From assembly GCF_000812565.1 (NCBI RefSeq), contig NZ_JTAM01000037.1, positions 30,985-94,984 on the forward strand: 64,000 nt of DNA. The letters are read 5' to 3'. The notes beneath the pieces were generated by a model. It was not told the DNA's origin, did not search any database, and saw only the letters and a list, made by a program, of their open reading frames with translations. Position numbers and translations under genes: made by a program. Of this stretch, positions 7,619-13,925 are shown piece by piece (position 1 is the stretch's first letter; each line of letters begins with the position of its first letter). The stretch is from Flammeovirga sp. OC4. GTDB lineage: Bacteria > Bacteroidota > Bacteroidia > Cytophagales > Flammeovirgaceae.

Positions 7619-8341
7619 TTATAAATTCTTCCTCAATCTAAAAACAATCACTGGGGGGATTTTTGAAAAAATGTCTCCTCTATTGAAAACCGGCTCTTCA
7701 ATCGCATCGATGGCAAAACCATATTTTGATGCTAATTTTGAGTATTCACTAATGGGCCTATGAAAATAAAACTGTTCTTGAGGTTGTTCCTCTAAAGCTA
7801 AGCCTTTTGAAGTACTACTTTGAATATAGTTTTTCACCAATACGGCATCTTCTTTCAATTCAGCAAATTCTGAATTGAAAGCAGGATGTTGAATTGAAAA
7901 AACAAAGGTTCCTTTTTCGGAAAGCGTTTTGGATAAAAACTGAAATAAAGGTGCTAAATCGGGCATATCCATAAATACCATATTAGAGACGGCGGCATCA
8001 AATGAGGAACCTAAGGCATTTAGTTCTTCTTCTATGGTCGCGTCTACGACAGCATATTGAATAGTTCCTCCATACGATTTTGCTCTTTTTATATTTTCTT
8101 CGGAAAAGTCAAAAGCAGTGACCTTAATTCCTTTCCCTTCCATCCTTCTGGCAAAAATCCCATTTCCGCAACCAATATCTAGTAGGTGATCTTGAGGTTT
8201 TAGATTTAGTAATTCTTCAGTAATAGGTGCTATTAAGTTCAGGTGCCAATCATTTCCTTTTTCACCCATACTCTCATCCCATACTTTGGCGTTGGCTTCC
8301 CAAATTGCTTTATTTTTTTGATTGATTTCTTTCTGGTTCAT
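7619..8341 (-). CDS. Class I SAM-dependent methyltransferase
   Basis: Transfers a methyl group from S-adenosylmethionine to an unknown, probably small-molecule acceptor. The 240-residue protein has the canonical motif I LLDIGCGNGIFARRM (about residues 52-66), motif II VTAFDFSEENI with the acidic residue for the ribose, and a motif IV region DAAVSNMVFMDMPDL. It is a cytosolic protein without signal peptide and is last in the leftward operon 10532-7619, only 3 bases after the NADAR gene. Its 3' end is 29 bases from the miniature element. The substrate is not predictable; a link to the upstream NADAR and DUF3050 proteins is likely. Confidence 0.88.
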   Translation of the reverse strand: MNQKEINQKNKAIWEANAKVWDESMGEKGNDWHLNLIAPITEELLNLKPQDHLLDIGCGNGIFARRMEGKGIKVTAFDFSEENIKRAKSYGGTIQYAVVDATIEEELNALGSSFDAAVSNMVFMDMPDLAPLFQFLSKTLSEKGTFVFSIQHPAFNSEFAELKEDAVLVKNYIQSSTSKGLALEEQPQEQFYFHRPISEYSKLASKYGFAIDAIEEPVFNRGDIFSKIPPVIVFRLRKNL

Positions 8342-8344
8342 CCT

Positions 8345-9190
8345 TTATTCATTGTAATTTACTTTAGGAATTGGCGCACCGAATACTTCTATACTAAAAG
8401 GAGGCGCCACCTCTAATAAATTAAAAGTGCCTTTCTTTTGCAACAATTCCAAACGGTAAAGATCTCTTAATCTTGACAATAGCTTTCCTCCAATATTCAA
8501 ACCTCTCATCATGCCGTTACTTTGGATCTTCGTCCCCCAAAATGTAGAAGGACTATTCTGGTCAAATTCGATCTCCACAATTGGCGATTGTTTTACCGCT
8601 CCATTCTTCAACAATACCTTTCCAAATTCCTTACGATTGTTAGCCAATTTCATCAATAAAGCATACCACATACCATTAATAATTTCAGTCAATGCCTCCC
8701 AATGTTTTTCTTTATATTGATCAAATGGAAGGTCTCGCATTTCCCAATCTTTCATGATCCAAGCCGATCGCCAAAACATTCTCATATCGTCTTTTCGATC
8801 GCCCACTTGTTTTGCCCCTAACCCTGAAGTTTGGTCCAAAATCAACAACTGTTTATCTAGAATTTCATCTCCTTTGGTTGGGTCAAATTTGATGCATTGG
8901 AAAAGATGTTCTGCCGTTCTGAAATGTGGAAACTGTGGAACTTTAATTGGAAAACCTTCTGATGTATTCGAAAGTAAATCAAAGTCTTTACTCACAATAT
9001 GCAAACGTGTACTATTTTTTCTCACAAAAGCATTAATGCCTTCATGACGTACCTTTCCTGCTTTTACTTGATCAAAAAGCACATGAAGGTGGTAAGGAAA
9101 TACTTCTTTTTGATCTAATAAAAAGTCTTTGATATGATAAGTGCTTTGATAGCACATTTCTTTTACTTCGTTGATGGATAGGTAATGCAT
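8345..9190 (-). CDS. NADAR (YbiA-like) N-glycosidase family protein
   Basis: NADAR/YbiA proteins cleave N-glycosidic bonds of ribosylated substrates; known members act on riboflavin intermediates or remove ADP-ribose from guanine. In this 281-residue protein the NADAR core occupies about residues 80-255. The conserved blocks seen are RTAEHLFQCIKF, a W-R-SAWIMKDWEMR helix, EFGKVLLKNGAVKQSPIVEI and the closing FWGTKIQSNGMMRGLNIGGK with RLRD. About 75 N-terminal residues precede the core and are not recognised. It lies between DUF4269 (21-base gap) and the methyltransferase (3-base gap) in a clear operon. Whether it is metabolic, DNA/RNA repair-like or an antitoxin is open. Confidence 0.82.
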   Translation of the reverse strand: MHYLSINEVKEMCYQSTYHIKDFLLDQKEVFPYHLHVLFDQVKAGKVRHEGINAFVRKNSTRLHIVSKDFDLLSNTSEGFPIKVPQFPHFRTAEHLFQCIKFDPTKGDEILDKQLLILDQTSGLGAKQVGDRKDDMRMFWRSAWIMKDWEMRDLPFDQYKEKHWEALTEIINGMWYALLMKLANNRKEFGKVLLKNGAVKQSPIVEIEFDQNSPSTFWGTKIQSNGMMRGLNIGGKLLSRLRDLYRLELLQKKGTFNLLEVAPPFSIEVFGAPIPKVNYNE

Positions 9191-9211
9191 GTTTGGTATT
9201 GAGTAATTAAA

Positions 9212-9736
9212 TTAAATTTTCACTTCTAAAAGTGACTGATAAGGGTCTCCTTCTAATCCTAATAGTTTCGCAAAGGCAGGTTCTGTTTTCAATCCTCCTG
9301 CTTTTAAAGCAATAATTTTTTGACGAAAATCTTCTCCATATTTTTCAAGAAGCTGATATTCTATCATCATGTGACGAAAAGCATTTTGCTGCTCAGTGGA
9401 CTTATTTTGACCAAAAACTTCAACTTCAAAAGCATCGATCATAAAACTACAAACCACTGCCCCCACTCCTTCTTGGTGTGATACGGAAAGCTGAAACTGT
9501 TCTTCCTCCTGAAACGATTCCAATAAAAAAGCCTCGAATGACTCCAAAGATTCACACTGACAAATGACATCCAAATCGCTTTCTGGTAAATCAATACGGA
9601 TAGGTATTGTACCTGTCAAAAGAGGAACATAAGCTGCTAAACGCTCAAAAATTTGATGCTTTTTTAAAGCTTTATAAGCTTCTTGCTGTCTTTTGTTCCC
9701 CTCTTTAAGGTATTCAATATTCTTGAAATCGATCAT
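9212..9736 (-). CDS. DUF4269 nucleotidyltransferase-like protein
   Basis: The 174-residue protein matches the DUF4269 pattern: LLTGTIPIRIDLPESDLDVIC near residues 40-58 split by its key acidic pair, then CSFMIDAFEVEVFGQ, and a C-terminal ALKAGGLKTEPAFAKLLGL. The G-T...D-x-D arrangement is that of the polymerase-beta-like nucleotidyltransferase fold, so nucleotide transfer onto a protein or small molecule is a reasonable guess, though not demonstrated for the family as far as I know. It follows DUF3050 by 10 bases and precedes the NADAR gene by 21 bases in the same transcript. Confidence 0.8.
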   Translation of the reverse strand: MIDFKNIEYLKEGNKRQQEAYKALKKHQIFERLAAYVPLLTGTIPIRIDLPESDLDVICQCESLESFEAFLLESFQEEEQFQLSVSHQEGVGAVVCSFMIDAFEVEVFGQNKSTEQQNAFRHMMIEYQLLEKYGEDFRQKIIALKAGGLKTEPAFAKLLGLEGDPYQSLLEVKI

Positions 9737-9746
9737 GAATTAATGC

Positions 9747-10532
9747 TTAAACTAAAACTTCACACGGTTGTTGAACCAAGATAAGATCATTGATGGCATC
9801 CCACAATTCTATTCGTTTTTGTAAAGCTTCTTTTGCAGTATTTAAAGTTTCTTCCCACTTCTTCTGATCATCACCGCATAATTCAGAGATCATCTTCAAT
9901 GACAACGGTCCATGTTCATCACCATCTAATTCAATATGTCTTTTCAAATAATACACCACTTTGTTGTACTGCTCTTGCTCAGCTGCATTATTCAAAATTT
10001 CTAAAAACATATCTGGAATCACGTCTTCTCTACCAAAAGTAAATGCAGAAGCAACCAAATGGGTCTTATGTGTATCAATGACCGAAAAAGTATAACGCAC
10101 AAATGCCGCTACTCTTTTGTCTACGGCTGTTCTTTCTAAAGCCACATCTACTGATTTTCCTTCTTGAAGGTAAGCGATCAATTGATGCATTTTTGTAGCA
10201 TCAGCATCCACTTGTGCCATTGCATCCAAATACATTTCATAATGGCTTTTTGGTTCGCCCAGCTCATTAATATCGCTTTCTTCTCCGCATACAATTTCAT
10301 TGATAAACCTTGCAATTGTAGGGTTTGCACTAGGCATCCAAGGAGATTCAACGTTGGTGAGTTGCAGCTGTAAAGTCTTCAATAGTGACATAAAATCCCA
10401 TACGGCAAACACATGGTTTTCCATAAAGATTTTGATATCACTTACTTTTTGCAAGTTTTGATATAGAGCGTGGTTAGAAAGCTGATCTCTTAGTGTTTTG
10501 ATTTCGGCTTCAATGTATTCAATGGTATACAT
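9747..10532 (-). CDS. DUF3050 heme-oxygenase-like fold protein
   Basis: The first gene of the leftward operon encodes 261 residues with the DUF3050 signature. It has an N-terminal helix ([20 protein letters not shown], then [15 protein letters not shown]), [18 protein letters not shown], a conserved [10 protein letters not shown] block, and late [13 protein letters not shown]. The His and Glu/Asp residues in [13 protein letters not shown] and LDGDEHGP are placed as in heme-oxygenase-like diiron oxidases/oxygenases, so a diiron oxygenase acting on a small organic substrate is plausible. The start is an ATG at 10532 with a TAAATTTG promoter box about 53 bases upstream. Confidence 0.82.
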   Translation of the reverse strand: MYTIEYIEAEIKTLRDQLSNHALYQNLQKVSDIKIFMENHVFAVWDFMSLLKTLQLQLTNVESPWMPSANPTIARFINEIVCGEESDINELGEPKSHYEMYLDAMAQVDADATKMHQLIAYLQEGKSVDVALERTAVDKRVAAFVRYTFSVIDTHKTHLVASAFTFGREDVIPDMFLEILNNAAEQEQYNKVVYYLKRHIELDGDEHGPLSLKMISELCGDDQKKWEETLNTAKEALQKRIELWDAINDLILVQQPCEVLV

Positions 10533-10584
10533 CTTATGTTTGTCTGTTATGATTTATAGATAATAACTCTTTGCTGATTTGATG

Positions 10585-10617
10585 CAAATTTAGTAGATGT
10601 ACTACTATAAACCACAA
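10585..10617 (-). promoter_or_regulatory. Promoter with inverted-repeat operator for the NADAR operon
   Basis: On the minus strand TAAATTTG (10585-10592) is a perfect TAnnTTTG box, 53 bases before the DUF3050 ATG. A TTG (10615-10617) stands 22 bases upstream, near the normal spacing. The perfect inverted repeat TAGTAG-ATGTA-CTACTA (10591-10607) overlaps the box and fills the spacer, which is an ideal place for a repressor. Confidence 0.5.
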
Positions 10618-10624
10618 TGGTCTC

Positions 10625-10742
10625 TTTAAAAATGTAGAAGTCTGAAATAGAATAGCACTACAAAAAGTGAACACTGCTACCATTCTGTACTCAAAACTTT
10701 ATTCACAACGCTGAGAATATCGAAACTTTCTACATTTTTAAA
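10625..10742. repeat. 118-bp region bounded by 15-bp perfect inverted repeats
   Basis: TTTAAAAATGTAGAA (10625-10639) and TTCTACATTTTTAAA (10728-10742) are perfect inverse complements 88 bases apart. The interior has no open frame. No target duplication was seen. It lies between the sulfatase 3' end and the operon promoter. It could be a small mobile element or a long-stem regulatory structure. Confidence 0.5.
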
Positions 10743-10771
10743 TAAAACACCTAAATTGGCTCTTTTTGCAT

Positions 10772-12385
10772 CTATTTCTTAATCAGTTTGTAAACATTTT
10801 TTGTTTCCGTTTCGAGATTGAAAACTGAAATAAAATAAATTCCTGTTTGGTAAGCCTCTGTTTTAATCATCATTTCCTCCGTGCTTCGCTTTGTAATTTC
10901 TTCTATTTTTTGACCGGATGAATTATAGACTGTAATAATTGCTTTTGTATCAGTGGCTGTTTGTCCCAAATACAATTGGTCTTCAAAGGGATTAGGGAAG
11001 AAATTATATTCTTTTGAGGTTAAAAAATCAGGAATGGCGGTCACATTACAGCTCCCACAATCTCCGCCACAATCAATACTTATTTCATCTCCATTTTGAA
11101 TCCCATCATTACAAGACCATCCAGTTCTAATACGATTACCTTCCTCCTGCAATGCCTCCATACGTTGTTGTTGTTCTGCTGTTAATGTTCCATTCAATAG
11201 GTTTTTGGTTTCATACGGATCATTGATCAAGTCAAAGAGTTCTTTTGTATTGTTATTGTCGAGGTATTGAATCAATTTATATTGCTCATCACGAAGTGTA
11301 TAAGCATCATCGGGCACTCCATCTTTAGCCCCTAACTCCATATAATTGAACGTTCGTGTAGTCCCATCTTCACCCGAAAGTAGATGTTTGAAACTTAAAC
11401 TGTTGTATAAACCTCCTTTTTCTCCAATCGATTCATCAGAGAAATGTGCCATTGTCGCAAATAGATCGCAGACATTAATTTTAGCATCAATTGTTTCATT
11501 TTTTAAGGCGACTCCCTTCCCTGAAATAATCATAGGTACATGAATTCCTCCTTCATATAAAGACCCCTTTCCTTGCGAATATCCTTGTACGAGATTAGGT
11601 GGAGTACCATTGTCACCTACAAAAATGACCACTGTATTTTCTAAAACACTTTCCGGAATATTCTCCAGAAGTCTCCCTATCTCATAATCCAAATTTTCGA
11701 TCATAGCCAAGTATTTTTTCATCGTTGGCGAACCTGAATGATTATTGGAATAAGTACCCTCTGGAGGATATTGGTAAGGAGAGTGAGGACTCACATGAGC
11801 CAACCACATCAACCATGGTTTATCTTGCTTATTGATCCAATTGATCGCATAGTCTGTAAAATAAGATGTCGCATACTCTGTACACGTTTCTTGTTGTTGA
11901 TTTTCGACCTTACTCCAACTGTAATAATCAGCCACGCCTGACTTCAATACGCCCATATATTCATCTACACCGTGTTCATTAGGATGGTCATAATCATTGT
12001 TTTTCCCTAAGTGCCATTTTCCAACAAGACAAGTCGTATACTCGTTATTCGTTTGTTGCTTTAATTGCGTGAAAATTGTGGTATGATCCGTGCTTAATTC
12101 CCCCGGTACACTAGGCACACCATTATTGACGCCATACTTTCCTGTCATAATAGTCGCTCTTGTTGCTGCACAGACAGGAGTAGCCCATACGTTAGAGAAT
12201 AAAACGCCTGATGTTCTGAGTGCGTCTAGGTTAGGTGTTGATGGCAAATTGCTTCCTATCCCATAACCCGGCGTGACATCCGCTCCCATATCGTCGGCAA
12301 TAATCAAGAGTATGTTGGGGTGGTCTTGTGCTTGGTTTGTTCCAAAAATTGATAATAAAAGTAGTACAAGCAGTAGTTGTTTCAT
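10772..12385 (-). CDS. Secreted sulfatase with T9SS sorting domain
   Basis: Hydrolyses sulfate esters, presumably on polysaccharides, at the cell surface or outside. A signal peptide (MKQLLLVLLLLSIFGTNQAQ) precedes the sulfatase fold: NILLIIADDMG metal site, then CAATR at residues 72-76 as the formylglycine motif (C-x-A-x-R), followed by GKYG. The metal ligands GDNG appear near residue 250. After the catalytic domain come CNDGIQNGDEISIDCGGDC, a short Cys-rich module, and a C-terminal T9SS type A domain (FFPNPFEDQLYL to IKK). I place the start at 12385; the frame also has upstream Met codons at 12391 and 12424, but the latter lies inside the terminal repeat of the miniature element. Confidence 0.92.
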   Translation of the reverse strand: MKQLLLVLLLLSIFGTNQAQDHPNILLIIADDMGADVTPGYGIGSNLPSTPNLDALRTSGVLFSNVWATPVCAATRATIMTGKYGVNNGVPSVPGELSTDHTTIFTQLKQQTNNEYTTCLVGKWHLGKNNDYDHPNEHGVDEYMGVLKSGVADYYSWSKVENQQQETCTEYATSYFTDYAINWINKQDKPWLMWLAHVSPHSPYQYPPEGTYSNNHSGSPTMKKYLAMIENLDYEIGRLLENIPESVLENTVVIFVGDNGTPPNLVQGYSQGKGSLYEGGIHVPMIISGKGVALKNETIDAKINVCDLFATMAHFSDESIGEKGGLYNSLSFKHLLSGEDGTTRTFNYMELGAKDGVPDDAYTLRDEQYKLIQYLDNNNTKELFDLINDPYETKNLLNGTLTAEQQQRMEALQEEGNRIRTGWSCNDGIQNGDEISIDCGGDCGSCNVTAIPDFLTSKEYNFFPNPFEDQLYLGQTATDTKAIITVYNSSGQKIEEITKRSTEEMMIKTEAYQTGIYFISVFNLETETKNVYKLIKK

Positions 12386-12419
12386 AGTCATTTCAGTCAA
12401 AAAATTAATAAGTAATGAA

Positions 12420-12810
12420 TACATTGTAAACTAAGTTTGCGTTAAATTTTAATCAACCTTTCTACAAACATTTATAGGCTCTACTTTCAAGCTTCTTTCT
12501 TCTCCATTTTTCCATTGATGAAAAACGAAGCAGAAAATCTAGGCTTAGAAGTCAAAAGCTAAATTTCATTCCTCTCGCCTAAATGATTTTAAACTCGCTT
12601 TGCTCAAACAAGAAAATCATTTTTAACGGCTCAATTCATGAAATTCTGAACGCTTTTCCCTTCAATGCCAGGGGGAATACTACCAAACTAAAATGGTAGA
12701 AAACTCAATGGCGCGAATGTTAAGCGTCAGCGTCATTTATGTCCTTCAAATCATCAGAAATCTCCTGATTTCTAAAAAATATAAATAACGTAAACTTAGT
12801 TTACAATGTA
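12420..12810. mobile_element. Miniature inverted-repeat element (MITE), copy 2
   Basis: A 391-bp copy, inverted relative to copy 1. Perfect 19-base terminal repeats are present: TACATTGTAAACTAAGTTT (12420-12438) and its complement (12792-12810). The direct repeat ATGAA flanks it (12415-12419 and 12811-12815), a 5-bp target duplication. It sits 29-35 bases upstream of the sulfatase start, so it has replaced or now supplies that gene's promoter region. The interior carries the family palindrome GCGAATGTTAAGCG and the stem around GAAATCTCCTGATTTC. Confidence 0.88.
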
Positions 12811-13029
12811 ATGAAGATGTTGTATACTAAAATATTCATTAAATTCCGAATAGTGTTTCTTGGAAAGTAAATGCCATTCAATCAAAAACTAGGATTGATT
12901 TCAATAGGATTTTCAACAGTTTCCTCTAAATCATCAAAAAATCAATAAGCATCTTTAGTCTACAATACTTTTGGACATAAAATATAGGTGTAAATACTGA
13001 TAAATCAATTAAAAAAATAGTGACAAAAT
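12811..13029. other. Gene-free stretch between element and terminator
   Basis: AT-rich sequence with no convincing open frame, RNA gene or repeat. It is probably the original upstream region of the sulfatase, now separated from it by the inserted element. Confidence 0.35.
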
Positions 13030-13065
13030 AATAAAGGCTTTCCATTTGGATGAAAAGCCTTTATT
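13030..13065 (-). terminator. Rho-independent terminator
   Basis: Perfect 12-base arms AATAAAGGCTTT and AAAGCCTTTATT enclose a 12-base loop. It lies 35 bases beyond the stop of the small leftward gene at 13100, with T-rich sequence on both sides, so it may work in both directions. Confidence 0.8.
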
Positions 13066-13099
13066 TATGTACGCTATTATAGCTCTTAAATGAGTAATC

Positions 13100-13312
13100 T
13101 TACTTTACTGATTCTCGGATTTGTGTAGCTGCTGCTTGATCTAATTTACCGTCTAATAAATAGCCTTTCACATCAACGATTTTATTCTCTTGAAGTAATT
13201 TTAAATCCTCTTCTTTTAAAACATGCTTGAGAGTACAGATAAACTGATTCATGTCATATTCAAATTCCACGTCCTCAAGATTTGCTAACTTCAACTGACT
13301 TCCATGCTTCAT
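13100..13312 (-). CDS. Small hypothetical protein, 70 aa
   Basis: Starting at the ATG at 13312 the product is MKHGSQLKLANLEDVEFEYD and onward to 70 residues, acidic, with two predicted amphipathic helices (LKHVLKEEDLKLLQENKI; KLDQAAATQIRESV). No family was recognised. An upstream Met at 13348 lies inside the decayed miniature element and is less likely. The coding sequence begins exactly where the element remnant loses its left end, so its promoter or leader may derive from the element. It has its own terminator. Confidence 0.6.
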   Translation of the reverse strand: MKHGSQLKLANLEDVEFEYDMNQFICTLKHVLKEEDLKLLQENKIVDVKGYLLDGKLDQAAATQIRESVK

Positions 13313-13315
13313 TTT

Positions 13316-13684
13316 TGTCTTAACACAAAAACGAAGCAAAAAAGTCAAGGCTTTGAACGCAAAAGCTAAATTTCATTCCTCTCGCCTAAATGATTTTAAA
13401 CTCGCTAAAGCTCAAACAAGAAAATCATTTTTAACGGCTCAATCCATGAAATTCTTAACGCTTTTCCCTTCAAGGCCGAGGGAGATACTACTAAATGATG
13501 GTCTGATTACATGTCAAAAGACAAAAGTTTTTATTATAATCTTCTAAAATGTAGTGCCGTAGAAACGTTTTATTAAAACATCCTCGCGAACCACAACACA
13601 CAACTATTTACGTACCCTACAAATCAGCAGAAATTTCACGATTTCTAAATGTTATAAATATTCGAAAACTTAGCTTACAATGTA
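13316..13684. mobile_element. Decayed miniature element, copy 3
   Basis: Same orientation as copy 2. Shared words include AAAAGCTAAATTTCATTCCT, CTCGCCTAAATGATTTTAAA, CAAACAAGAAAATCATTTTT and AACGCTTTTCCCTTCAA. The right terminal repeat survives (ACTTAGCTTACAATGTA, ending 13684). The left terminal repeat and ~70 bases are missing, and the palindrome region 13520-13640 is heavily diverged. It is therefore an old, immobile copy. Confidence 0.75.
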
Positions 13685-13876
13685 TTCAGATATCGGTAAT
13701 ACTTGTTGTTTTTAAATGTAGAAATAAGCCTTCATTATAATTATCCATGAAATTACAAGTTGTAACACTTATCTATAAATCATGAAAGATGAGGGCATTG
13801 AATTAAAAAAAGACGCTTAATAGCAAAAAATCTGATAAGATAATGCGAAGAAGTTACTTTTTGTTTCATATAAAAA

Positions 13877-13904
13877 AAGGCCACTAACTTTCGTCAGCGA
13901 CCTT
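13877..13904 (-). terminator. Strand-specific terminator of the GH lipoprotein gene
   Basis: On the minus strand AAGGTCGCTGAC pairs with GTTAGTGGCCTT through three G-U wobbles, and the hairpin is followed by seven T (13872-13878 on the plus strand as A). On the plus strand the wobbles would be A-C mismatches, so it works only leftward, as expected for the gene ending at 13926. Confidence 0.75.
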
Positions 13905-13925
13905 CAAATCGTTAAGGGCTAATAT

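Noticed and set aside
7557..7763. Rightward 68-codon frame across the element end and methyltransferase
   Set aside because: It begins inside the miniature element and runs antisense to the methyltransferase; no family pattern.
12386..12424. Upstream start codons (12424, 12391) for the T9SS sulfatase
   Set aside because: The Met at 12424 lies in the terminal repeat of the miniature element and the added residues spoil the signal peptide. The start at 12385 gives a clean one.
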